From the NCBI GenBank assembly GCA_038230275.1, contig JBBRNO010000004.1:45048-109047 (forward strand): 64,000 bases of DNA, given 5' to 3'. Position numbers and translations under genes: made by a program. Positions within the stretch are counted from its first letter, which is position 1. Each line of letters begins with the position of its first letter. The notes under the pieces are model-generated. The model did not search any database, was not told where the DNA came from, and saw nothing but the letters and a program-made list of their open reading frames with translations. This DNA comes from JANXXV01 sp038230275 (GTDB lineage Bacteria > Acidobacteriota > Terriglobia > Bryobacterales > Bryobacteraceae). This document shows, in pieces, positions 52,347-60,787 of the stretch.

Positions 52347-52856
52347 ATGGTTGAGAACGAGTTTCTGCTTCCTGTTGCCGGCAACGATGCACCCCGTTGC
52401 CAACCCCCACCTTTAATCAGCCAAAATGTACCGGCGTGCTCTTTTCGTCTGGATAGTAGCCGCGGCGTTGTCGCTCGCCCCATCCGTGATGGCGCAAGAA
52501 TCGTTGTTCCCCAAGGGGCCGTCGTCCATGGCCGCGTGGTTCGCCTCGAGCGGTCAGCCCAGCCCTTTGAGCACTTCATCGTCGGGCTCGAGCTCCACAC
52601 ATTGGAAACCGCCGGCAATAGCTTCGATTTGTTCGCCACCATGCAGGATGCTGGTCCCGCGCCCGGCCTGCTGCTGCAAGCCAAACGCCTCGACCCCGGC
52701 TTCACGCGCAAGCGAACCGGCCGCCTCGATATCCTGGTCCGCGAAAAACCTCACGGCGAAGGAGTTCTTCACTGGGGCGCCAAGCATACCCGAATTCATC
52801 GCGGTCTGAAAATGCGCTGGCTTACAGTCGAACCCCATAGGCTCGCGGCACGCTGA
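52347..52856 (+). pseudogene. Probable decayed secreted beta-rich protein, frameshifted
   Basis: The downstream part (about bases 52480-52850) reads as a good beta-rich protein in one frame: ARIVVPQGAVVHGRVVRLE, EHFIVGLELHTLETAG, GRLDILVREKPHGEG. An ideal signal peptide (YRRALFVWIVAAALSLAPSVMAQ) is instead encoded at 52426-52500 in another frame, which becomes Ser/Pro-rich nonsense after it. Upstream debris in a third frame (VSQVKFK) also looks protein-like. One or more frameshifts and a deletion between signal and body would explain this. Family not named; similar VIPKGAxVxGRV segments occur in acidobacterial secreted proteins. Confidence 0.45.
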
Positions 52857-52912
52857 ATCCGCCTCCCATCTCGCCACCGCCACGCAGAGGGTCCCCCGTA
52901 TAGTAAGAAAGT

Positions 52913-53899
52913 ATGGGAAAAGACCTCGTGGTCCTGTTCGAACATCCTGAATGGCAGAAGCCGCTGTGGGCAGTGCTGGACCGCCGGCGGATCGACTATG
53001 CCGCTCTCGATTTAAAGCAGGCGGCGTTCGATCCCGACGCCGTTCCTGACGCGCCGCTCTACTTCAATCAGGCAAGCCCCAGCGCCTATATCCGCGGCAA
53101 CGCCCGCGCGGTCCCTCTGGCATTGTCGCTGATGCGTTCGCTGGAATTGGGTGGTGCCAGAGTGTTGAACGGCTCCGGTGCCTTCCTGCTGGAACTCAGC
53201 AAGTCGGCGCAAGCCGCGCTGCTGCGGAAACCGAATATACCGCATCCGCGGTCACTGGCCTTTAACGATATCGAGACGGCACTGGCACAATGGACAGCTG
53301 GCTGGCCGGCATTGCTCAAGCCGGAACAGGGCGGCAGCGGTGCGCGCATGTTTCTGTTGCATTCAGCGGACGAGTTTCGAAAGCTGCTGACGGAACAACC
53401 ATCGCTGTGGCTTCCCGACAACCTCTTGTTGCTCCAGGAGTATTTCCCCGTGGATGCCGCCAAGGGTATCGTCCGGATGGAATTTCTGGGAGGCAAGCTG
53501 CTGTATGCCATGCGTGTGGTTTCCTATGGGGCCTTCAATCTATGCCCGTCGGAGGCCTGCAATCCGGAAGGCGGCGGCGAATCGCACTGCATCGTCCCAG
53601 CCCAAGCGCCGGCTAGGCCGGTAGAGTTTTATCCCTACGCAGCAGTGCCTGCGGCAGCGGTCGAGATGGGGCAGAATATCATGGCGGCAGGCGGTCTGGA
53701 TGTCGCTGGAATTGAGTATCTGGAAGCAGCCGATGGCAGACAAATCTTCTACGATGTGAATGCGAATTCCAACCTGCGTGTTCCCATTGGCCAGGCATTT
53801 GGATTCGATCCGTTCGAACGCGTAGCGGATTACCTCGCTGAGCAGATTGCGCGGACCCGATCGCTCGCTATCGAAACGTGCACCACGCAAGATACTTAA
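52913..53899 (+). CDS. ATP-grasp ligase, RimK-like
   Basis: 328 residues. The ATP-grasp fold is shown by PALLKPEQGGSGARMFLL (about 139-156), LLLQEYFPV with the adenine-binding region, GIVRMEFLGGKLLYAMRVVS, and IEYLEAADGRQIFYDVNANSN, the metal-binding E-x-N end at about 275-297. Enzymes of this fold join a carboxylate to an amine using ATP through an acyl phosphate; the closest kinds are glutamate ligases and peptide-forming enzymes. The N-terminal part is the pre-ATP-grasp domain. No peptide substrate gene was recognised, though a 47-residue basic protein starts 37 bases downstream. A TATAGT lies eight bases before ATG, suggesting a very short or no leader. Confidence 0.82.
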   Translation: MGKDLVVLFEHPEWQKPLWAVLDRRRIDYAALDLKQAAFDPDAVPDAPLYFNQASPSAYIRGNARAVPLALSLMRSLELGGARVLNGSGAFLLELSKSAQAALLRKPNIPHPRSLAFNDIETALAQWTAGWPALLKPEQGGSGARMFLLHSADEFRKLLTEQPSLWLPDNLLLLQEYFPVDAAKGIVRMEFLGGKLLYAMRVVSYGAFNLCPSEACNPEGGGESHCIVPAQAPARPVEFYPYAAVPAAAVEMGQNIMAAGGLDVAGIEYLEAADGRQIFYDVNANSNLRVPIGQAFGFDPFERVADYLAEQIARTRSLAIETCTTQDT

Positions 53900-53935
53900 A
53901 CGCTAAGACCGAAATGCTGCTACGCTTGGAAAACT

Positions 53936-54079
53936 ATGTCTGCATACACCGGCGATAAAGCCAGGTTCCATAAAGCGCGAAAGCGTCGCGCGAATAGAAG
54001 AGCTGCCATGAGAAAGCTACGCGTCGCGACCGTCGTGGCCGCTGTTCCTCCCAGCACAGAAGCGGCACCGGCGTCCTGA
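53936..54079 (+). CDS. Small basic protein, 47 residues
   Basis: Short frame from ATG 53936 to TGA 54079 with GGA as a ribosome site nine bases upstream. The first half is very basic (MSAYTGDKARFHKARKRRAN, RRAAMRKLR), the second Val/Ala/Pro-rich. The TGDKARFHKxRKRR pattern resembles, from memory, small conserved hypothetical proteins of Acidobacteriota; this needs checking. It follows the ATP-grasp gene on the same strand and ends 16 bases before the convergent creatininase gene. Confidence 0.5.
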   Translation: MSAYTGDKARFHKARKRRANRRAAMRKLRVATVVAAVPPSTEAAPAS

Positions 54080-54095
54080 ACCAACCCCTTCCCCT

Positions 54096-54941
54096 TCACA
54101 TCATCTGTAGCAGTCGGCCCGCAGTCCACTTAACCGCGATGTCGATCATCGCCTCGCCTTTGGCAGTCGTGGCCAGCTTAGCCTCGCGGGCAAACTCTTC
54201 TTCCTGCTCAGCCGACTTCGGGTCCTTGATGTGCAGGTGCGGCTTTATCTTCTCGTAGTCCACGCCCTCCCAGTGGATCCGCTCCGGGAAGGCAGCCATG
54301 GCGAAGGATGTCTCGAATTCCGCGGCGTGGCCCGGTGCCTTGCCGCTCACCATGTACTTCTTCACCATCTCCGGCGTATAAGCGTCCCAGTACGAATTGG
54401 TCTCGATACGGATCCCCAACTTCCGGGCGAACTCCGGCACGCTTTCCCGCAACGGAGCCACATTTCCACCGTGCCCGTTCAGCACCAATATGTTCTTCAC
54501 ACCGTGAACCTGCAGGCTCTCGCAAATATCGAAGACCACCGCCAGAAAAGTCTCTTTCTTGAGACTCAACGTCCCCTTCCTGTCCATCCAATGCGGTGAG
54601 ATTCCAATCGACACTGGCGTGGCCACCATGACCTTTGGATAGAGCAGCAGCGCGGCCTTCTGCGCCACCAGAGTCACGCTGGCCGTGTCGTTGATCATTG
54701 CCAAATGCTCGTTATGCTGTTCCGTGCTGCCGGTGGGAATGATCACCGTCTTCAGCGCACCGCCTTCAATCGCCTCTCGGAATTCCTTCCGCGTACTTTC
54801 ATAGAGCAGAACCTTCCTCGGATTTACGTAGCCGGAACCGGTCGCCTCTACCTCTGCGCCCGCTGCGCGCCCACCCAATGTAGCCAGCAAGCCTGCAGTT
54901 ACATTTCGAACGAACAATCGGCGGGGAGAGCGAGTCTTCAT
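54096..54941 (-). CDS. Creatininase-family amidohydrolase, exported
   Basis: 281 residues. N-terminal PRRLFVRNVTAGLLATLGGR is a twin-arginine signal. The creatininase fold is shown by IIPTGSTEQHNEHL at about 67-80 (Glu and His ligands), VLNGHGGNVAPL at about 149-160 and GHAAEFETSFAM at about 204-215 (His, Glu). Cyclic-amide hydrolases of this family use two metals; creatinine itself is unlikely to be the substrate of an exported acidobacterial member. It is not co-transcribed with the FHA operon, which ends 30 bases upstream on the same strand, unless read-through occurs. Confidence 0.85.
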   Translation of the reverse strand: MKTRSPRRLFVRNVTAGLLATLGGRAAGAEVEATGSGYVNPRKVLLYESTRKEFREAIEGGALKTVIIPTGSTEQHNEHLAMINDTASVTLVAQKAALLLYPKVMVATPVSIGISPHWMDRKGTLSLKKETFLAVVFDICESLQVHGVKNILVLNGHGGNVAPLRESVPEFARKLGIRIETNSYWDAYTPEMVKKYMVSGKAPGHAAEFETSFAMAAFPERIHWEGVDYEKIKPHLHIKDPKSAEQEEEFAREAKLATTAKGEAMIDIAVKWTAGRLLQMM

Positions 54942-54971
54942 GACCGTCGATATTATCAGATGGCCGGAAGC

Positions 54972-55775
54972 TTATCCCCTGAATTTCACCACAGCTCGCC
55001 CAAGATGAATCTCGTCTCCAGGCATCAGACTCGTTCCGCGGGTGTTGTGGTGCACATCCAGGCTCAGTCCGTCCCGCAGAATCCAGAGGCCGCACACGGG
55101 TTCCTTGGCGCCCGGCTTCGGCTTGCGATCGTTGTAGAGGCGATGCTCCCCGGTCTGCTTGTCAAACAGGATGTGGGCATGCTCACGCGACACGCTCCGG
55201 CTGATCTCGTCGTCTTCGCTGAAGGCAAGATCGTTTCGGCGCGACGGCCCATCGGCCCGGTAAACATCCACAGTTCTGCCAATATTCGTCCGCGCCTTGC
55301 TCAATTGAACATCCTTTTCATTGGCCGTTCCCTTCATCACGGTCAGACGCGCGGCCTTTCGCGCCGGAACGGCCGCTTGCACCGGCTGGTCTCTCGAAAC
55401 CGTTTCCACCGAAAGCCACGACCCTTTGGGTCCTGGAAGTTCCGCCGTGGTTTGAATCTCCACCTGCACATTCTCCGGAAAGCGATAGTTCGCCTTTTTC
55501 AAGCCGCTGCGAAGTTCCTGCTCGAAAAATTGAGTAAAGAAAGTTCTCCGCAAAACATTCGACTGGCTATCCGGAACGCCGCCAATACAGATTCTCACCA
55601 GGTTGTAGGGAAACACGTCTCGTCCACCTACACGATGGCTCCTCGCCTTAACCTCGTCCAGCACGGCAAGCCGGATCTCCGCCAGTTCCGGCGCGTCCTT
55701 CGAAAAGACCGCGCTATCGAAAGGAGACTCGAAAACGGCTCGTCCCAATTTCTCAATCCATTCCGAAATAGCCAT
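54972..55775 (-). CDS. FHA-domain protein with DUF3662-like N-domain
   Basis: 267 residues, last gene of the kinase-phosphatase-RodA/PBP operon. Residues 1-125 are like the FhaA N-terminal DUF3662 domain (AISEWIEKLGRAVFESPFD, DVFPYNLVRICIGG). Residues 155-265 are an FHA phosphothreonine-binding domain: TNIGRT, then the recognition set SRSVSREHAHILFD and NDRKPKPGAKEPVCG. In mycobacteria FhaA binds phosphorylated partners at the site of cell-wall synthesis. Three bases separate it from the stop of the RodA/PBP gene. Confidence 0.85.
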   Translation of the reverse strand: MAISEWIEKLGRAVFESPFDSAVFSKDAPELAEIRLAVLDEVKARSHRVGGRDVFPYNLVRICIGGVPDSQSNVLRRTFFTQFFEQELRSGLKKANYRFPENVQVEIQTTAELPGPKGSWLSVETVSRDQPVQAAVPARKAARLTVMKGTANEKDVQLSKARTNIGRTVDVYRADGPSRRNDLAFSEDDEISRSVSREHAHILFDKQTGEHRLYNDRKPKPGAKEPVCGLWILRDGLSLDVHHNTRGTSLMPGDEIHLGRAVVKFRG

Positions 55776-55778
55776 GTT

Positions 55779-58700
55779 TTACTTTCCCCCAGAAGAATTC
55801 CCAATGATGATCCCCAACTCGCGCGCAGCCAGAATCACGTCGCGGGCGATTGGAGCGGCCAGCTGTCCGCCGTATCCGCCATGCTCCACCACAACCGCGA
55901 AGGCGATTGTCTGCGCGGCGTCGCCGCCGTAAGGAGCGAAGCCCGCGAACCAGGAGTGTGGCATCCCCTCGTCCACCTGCGCCGTTCCTGTTTTTCCCGC
56001 CACCATAATATCCAGCCCTTTCATCGCTGTCCGCCCGGTGCCGCCCGTCACAACGGATCGCATCGCGGCCCCAATCAGGTTTGCCGAGGCTGGCGCTAAA
56101 ATCGGGCGCGGAGCATCCGTTCGCGTGTTGCTGCCATCCAGCAGCCATCGGCCTTCCGGCATGGACCCGCTGGCCGCGATGGTCGCCGCAACGCGTGCCA
56201 TCTTGAAAGGCGTAACCAGCACCGGGCCCTGCCCGTACGCCGCAAACGGCATCATCTTTTTGATCTCCCGCACGTCACCGGCGGGAATGTCGAGCAACTC
56301 CGCGGTTTCATGCAGTTGTTCAGCGCCCACAACGTACGTTCCAAGTTGCGCGAAGTATGCGTTGCATGAGACGGTGATGGCGCGCATCATGCTCAACGTC
56401 CCATGGGCGGAATCGCCAACATCGTCACGAATCGGGCGATTCCAGCCCGCGATTCTGGTGCCCACCCGGCCATCTCCCAACGGCGCGCAATGGAACGTCT
56501 TGTCACGCAGCTTGGGATCGATGCGCAACGCCGCCATCGCCGTCACCAACTTGAATGTCGAGCCCGGAGGATACTGGCCGTAGCGGGCTCGATCCAGCAA
56601 TTCGTCCGGCGAAGCCACGCCGTTGTGCGGTGGAACAGGAGCGTTCACCATTGCCAGCACGTCACCGCTCCGCGGATTCATCACCACGATGGAGCCCTTC
56701 TCCTTTCCAGCCTTCATCAGATGTTTTTGCAGAATAGCCGCGAGTCGCGTCTGCAAGCGGATATCAATCGATGTCCGTACGGTTCGGTCGCGAGCGCGAA
56801 GTTGCTGCATTGCCTCGTTGCCGGGTTGATGCCGGTATCGGACATAAGCCGCAAGCTCCTTGTAATCGCTGAACCCCTGCAGCGTGACATTCGCGTCGTG
56901 CTCCACCAGCGATGCGTTCGTCGCATGAAATTTCTCCCCCGTTCGCAGATCGCCCAGCAAATGGTCGGTCACCCCGCCGAATGGATAATGCCGGCTGTCC
57001 GGCCGCGAACAGGCGGTATCGATCGCGATGCCAAGCTTGTCAAACTCGGAGCGGCGCTTCTCCAACTCCGCCCACGAACTGGTCGCCAGCAACACTCCGT
57101 TGCGATCGTAGATGTTGCCCCGCGTCAGTTCCCGGGCCAGCGAATTCATCCGCGGATTGTGTTGAGACCGCTTTACGCCGTCGGCTTCGAACACCTTGGT
57201 ATCGCGCGCCAGATAGTCTGCAGCGTGCCAAACCTGGTAATAGCCCGCCCTAGTCGCTAAAGCGAAGGCACATGCGGCCAGCAGCACGGAAGCCATGCGC
57301 ACCGGCTTTGCGAACGGCTGGCTGACCTTCTCATCCGGCTGGCGATTGGATATTCCAACAATCAATGCGAATATCAGGAAGTTTGCCAGCATCGCCGTGT
57401 TGCCGGAACTCAAGAAAGGAGAGACCACGCCCGACAGAGGAATCGCTCCCAACACGCCGCCGGAAATAAGCAGCATTTCCAAGGCAATCAGGCAACTCAG
57501 CCCCAGCGCGAGAAACATCGCATAGTCGTCCACCGCGTTCATGGCGATGCGAAACGCCCGATGAACCAGGAACACAAAGAGCAGCCCCACCGTCAATACG
57601 CCGATGAATCCCCATTCTTCGCCAATCGCGGGCAGCACCAGATCCGTGTGCCCGGCGGGGATCATGCCCGGGTCGCCCCAACCGGGTCCCGACCCCCACG
57701 TGCCCCCGGTAGCCAGAGCCCAAAGGGAATGCGCAAGCTGGTCGCCTCCGCGCACATTGTTATCCCACGGCGCAAGCCACATGGAGATGCGATCCACCAC
57801 GGACGGCGGCTTGCCGATGTGATAGCCAATGGCAACGCCCGTCACCAGCAGCGCGATTCCGAACACGGCAAGCCCCCATCGCCCACGGGCAATCGCGAAC
57901 ATCAGCAGGAATAGAAATCCGGTAACCAGCGCCGGTCCAAGGTCTTTCAACACAAAGAAAAATAGCAGCGCGATTCCCACTGCAAACATCACCGGCAGTG
58001 CGTGCGCCACCCTTGGAACGTCTAGCCATCGAAGTCGCCGCGGCAGCAGTTTCTTCTCCCGCAAGTCGCGCAGCCATTCCCATTTGTTGGCAAAGTACCC
58101 AGCCATGAAAAAAACCAGCAGCACTTTGATCAATTCCACCGGTTGAAACGGTCCCAGATTGACCTTGGCATCGCTCCCTGTTGGTCCGCTCCCCAGGCGC
58201 ATTAACAAAACGAATAGGACAAAGCTCGCCAGCAGCGGAGTGTAAACCCATTTCGAGAAGTGCCGATGGTGAAACAGCCGCAGCAGCGGCAATAGCAGCA
58301 GCGCGCATCCAACTCCCACACCCCACGCGAACTTCTCAAAGTCGAGCGTGTCGCGCAACGGATCGCGCAGGCTGATGGCCAAGGTCAAGCCAATCCCGGT
58401 CAGCAAATGCAGAGCCGGCAGGATGCCCGGATCGCCGTGAAACCGCCGCCACCGCCAGGCGAAATGGACCACGTAGAACCCCGCAAAGTAAATGCCAATC
58501 CAAAGCGCGGCTTTCCCGTAAAACTCCTCAGGCGTCCGGACCACCATCAGCGGTTTCAATCTTGCCAAGGACACCCGCGAGCCGTTCGCCGCTCGAACTT
58601 GTGCCACTGCCCCGACGTTCCGCAACGGACGGTGACGTTCCACATACTCGCGAATTCTCTCCGCCGTCAAGCGGCGCTCATCCGGGTCGGAATAGATCTG

Positions 58701-58940
58701 CAGAAACGGAACCAGCTCTTCCGCGTGCGTCACGGTATTGAGATTGAGCAATTCCCCGCGCACTAACCGGGCATGAAGATCGGCGAAGTTTTGGCTCTTG
58801 GCAACACACACCATAAAGAGCGCACCGGCGACCATCAACGTGGATGCGAGGAGCCATGGAAGTTCCCGCCGCCGTTCCCTGGGAACAGGAGATTCGAATT
58901 GCAGCGAGAGCGGTTCTTCCCAACTCCTGGTTATCGCCAC
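55779..58940 (-). CDS. RodA/FtsW glycosyltransferase fused to class B penicillin-binding protein
   Basis: 1053 residues carrying two peptidoglycan enzymes in one chain. After a first membrane span (30-48) an extracytoplasmic segment (about 50-140) with helical DPDERRLTAERIREY is followed by a SEDS polymerase domain, about residues 145-535, with HTDLVLPAIGEEWGFIG at 431-447 (Asp433 aligns with the catalytic Asp) and the PWDN/GSGPGWG loop. A further span near 548-566 leads to the penicillin-binding part: YDRNGVLLA at 611-619, STFK at 794-797 (active Ser), SCN at 858-860 and KTGTAQ at 983-988. SEDS proteins polymerise glycan strands and class B PBPs cross-link them, normally as separate partners. 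Start is GTG 58940, overlapping the kinase stop by ten bases. Confidence 0.92.
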   Translation of the reverse strand: MAITRSWEEPLSLQFESPVPRERRRELPWLLASTLMVAGALFMVCVAKSQNFADLHARLVRGELLNLNTVTHAEELVPFLQIYSDPDERRLTAERIREYVERHRPLRNVGAVAQVRAANGSRVSLARLKPLMVVRTPEEFYGKAALWIGIYFAGFYVVHFAWRWRRFHGDPGILPALHLLTGIGLTLAISLRDPLRDTLDFEKFAWGVGVGCALLLLPLLRLFHHRHFSKWVYTPLLASFVLFVLLMRLGSGPTGSDAKVNLGPFQPVELIKVLLVFFMAGYFANKWEWLRDLREKKLLPRRLRWLDVPRVAHALPVMFAVGIALLFFFVLKDLGPALVTGFLFLLMFAIARGRWGLAVFGIALLVTGVAIGYHIGKPPSVVDRISMWLAPWDNNVRGGDQLAHSLWALATGGTWGSGPGWGDPGMIPAGHTDLVLPAIGEEWGFIGVLTVGLLFVFLVHRAFRIAMNAVDDYAMFLALGLSCLIALEMLLISGGVLGAIPLSGVVSPFLSSGNTAMLANFLIFALIVGISNRQPDEKVSQPFAKPVRMASVLLAACAFALATRAGYYQVWHAADYLARDTKVFEADGVKRSQHNPRMNSLARELTRGNIYDRNGVLLATSSWAELEKRRSEFDKLGIAIDTACSRPDSRHYPFGGVTDHLLGDLRTGEKFHATNASLVEHDANVTLQGFSDYKELAAYVRYRHQPGNEAMQQLRARDRTVRTSIDIRLQTRLAAILQKHLMKAGKEKGSIVVMNPRSGDVLAMVNAPVPPHNGVASPDELLDRARYGQYPPGSTFKLVTAMAALRIDPKLRDKTFHCAPLGDGRVGTRIAGWNRPIRDDVGDSAHGTLSMMRAITVSCNAYFAQLGTYVVGAEQLHETAELLDIPAGDVREIKKMMPFAAYGQGPVLVTPFKMARVAATIAASGSMPEGRWLLDGSNTRTDAPRPILAPASANLIGAAMRSVVTGGTGRTAMKGLDIMVAGKTGTAQVDEGMPHSWFAGFAPYGGDAAQTIAFAVVVEHGGYGGQLAAPIARDVILAARELGIIIGNSSGGK

Positions 58941-60718
58941 GTCCGGTTCCTCGCATACCTGGGCTTCGGCCGGGTCTTAGCTTTCGCTGCGGTCGTTTGC
59001 AATTGCTGGTGCCTGTGCTCGTCGCCATACAGTTGCTGCAAGCTCAGGTTCACTTTGGAAAATCCGTCGATCGGCTCATAAAGGTGCCGCGCCCGTTCCA
59101 GATCGCGCTGCGCCAGCGAGAGATGGTGCAGGCGATCCACTTTCCCTGAATTCGCCACAGTGAGTTCCTTCTCCGCGCGGTACAAGTAACCGTCCGCCTG
59201 TTGCTCCATCTCTCGCGGTCCGGGGTGGAAGCCAAGCCTCTCCGCCTCGTGAAATTCCGCAATCGCCCGCCCCATATTGTGAAACGTATACACGTAAAGC
59301 CGCGCCAGACCAAGATGAGGATCGGGAGATTTCGCATTCAACTGAACGGCCTGCTCAAAGCTGGCTTTGGCCGCCGCCGGATTCTGGATGAGCTGGGAAA
59401 ATCCATCGCAGACGGCAAGCTTTGATTTGCTCTCGTTGTCGGCTGGATTCAACTCCAGGGCATGCTGCAAGCACACCCGCGCCTTGTTCCAGTCGAAGTC
59501 TTCAATCGCAGGGTCCGAACTATTCCGGTATCGCTCGATCACCTGATTCGCCGACGCAACAAGGTTCGTATAAAGCGCCTGCCGCGCCGGTTCCGCTGGC
59601 GAGTACCGGCCCAGAAAAGCGCTGTTTTGTTTCAGTTTTTGATAACGGCGCCAGTCGGCATCCACACTCGCCAGATTGTAGTCGACCGAATCGCGCGGGC
59701 CGCTCAGAGAAGCACCCAGCTCCGATAACCTGAAAACGTAAACCGCAGGAATAAATAGCAGCAGTCCAAACACGAAGCCCGCCAGAAGTATGGAGGCAAT
59801 CCGCGTGGCTTCCGCCAGGTATCGGGCAACGTTTTGTTTCCGCGCCGGCGATCCAACCGCAGCGGGTGGCAGTTGCTCCAGAGTCTCGTTGGATTCCCAC
59901 GCGGGTTCGTGCTGCGACTCGGCTACGGTAGGCTGATTGTGCAGAAACGCACGGAGATCATTTTCAAAGGCGGCGGCCGTGGGATAGCGGCGCTCCAGGG
60001 ACGCCGCCAGCGCCGTCCCAATGATCGCCTTCAACACCGGCGGACAATCCTGCGGCAACGCCCGCGGCGGACGGCGGGATTGAATCAGGTTCTCCAGCTT
60101 CCGCGTATTTTGCGCCTGATAGGGCGGCATCCCCGCCACCATTTCATACAACGTGACGCCAACAGCCCACAGATCGACATGCCGGTCCACGTTGGTGCTC
60201 TTCACACGTTCCGGAGAACAATAGCCCGGGCTGCCCAGATTGTGATGCGTCAGATTGCGCGTCGAAGTGATCACTTTCGCAATTCCGAAATCAAGCAGCC
60301 GGACCTCGTCGTTCAAGCCGATCTGGATGTTGGAAGGTTTAACGTCCCCATGCACCACGGCGCGTTCCTTGCCGTCGATATCCGCCTGGAAAGAATGCAG
60401 CGTCTGTAACTGGCTGCAAATCTCGATGGCGTAGCGCGCCGCCCGGTTTGGCGCCAGCCGTCGCTCCGCGCGCAGAATATCGGTCAGGTTCGTCCCTTCC
60501 ACATACTCCATCACAACGAAGAAGCATCCGTGTTCTTCGCCGTAGTCGTAGATCTGGACGACGCGCGAATCGAGCAAATGTAATTGACTCTGAATAGCCG
60601 CACCGCGACGCTCTGCGTCCATCACGATCTGCGTGTAGCGGTCAGTGGAGTGCTCAACAATCTTCAAGACAACGCGCCGGTTCGCTTCCGTGTCCAGGGC
60701 CAGATACACATCTGTCAT
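58931..60718 (-). CDS. Serine/threonine protein kinase with TPR-like C-terminal domain
   Basis: 595 residues from ATG 60718. Kinase domain spans about residues 1-260: RRVVLKIVEHS (Lys), HGDVKPSNIQ (HGD in place of HRD), DFGIAK and GSPGYCSPERV. One span follows near 305-328 (ASILLAGFVFGLLLFIPAVY), then a periplasmic or extracytoplasmic TPR-like part (ALELNPADNESKSKLAVCDG, SPDPHLGLARLYV). The first in-frame codons upstream, back to 60785, still encode kinase N-lobe sequence (FGKYEILKKLGRS), so ATG 60718 starts inside the glycine loop; see findings. Its stop overlaps the start of the RodA/PBP gene. Confidence 0.85.
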   Translation of the reverse strand: MTDVYLALDTEANRRVVLKIVEHSTDRYTQIVMDAERRGAAIQSQLHLLDSRVVQIYDYGEEHGCFFVVMEYVEGTNLTDILRAERRLAPNRAARYAIEICSQLQTLHSFQADIDGKERAVVHGDVKPSNIQIGLNDEVRLLDFGIAKVITSTRNLTHHNLGSPGYCSPERVKSTNVDRHVDLWAVGVTLYEMVAGMPPYQAQNTRKLENLIQSRRPPRALPQDCPPVLKAIIGTALAASLERRYPTAAAFENDLRAFLHNQPTVAESQHEPAWESNETLEQLPPAAVGSPARKQNVARYLAEATRIASILLAGFVFGLLLFIPAVYVFRLSELGASLSGPRDSVDYNLASVDADWRRYQKLKQNSAFLGRYSPAEPARQALYTNLVASANQVIERYRNSSDPAIEDFDWNKARVCLQHALELNPADNESKSKLAVCDGFSQLIQNPAAAKASFEQAVQLNAKSPDPHLGLARLYVYTFHNMGRAIAEFHEAERLGFHPGPREMEQQADGYLYRAEKELTVANSGKVDRLHHLSLAQRDLERARHLYEPIDGFSKVNLSLQQLYGDEHRHQQLQTTAAKAKTRPKPRYARNRTWR

Positions 60719-60787
60719 GCTTCGTCCCAGCTTCTTGAGGATCTCGTATTTTCCAAACTGCTTGAAGTGCGAAGCGGGGCTCAGAGC

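Noticed and set aside
54705..56099. 464-residue open frame on the plus strand
   Set aside because: It crosses three real minus-strand genes in antisense and has no recognisable domain.
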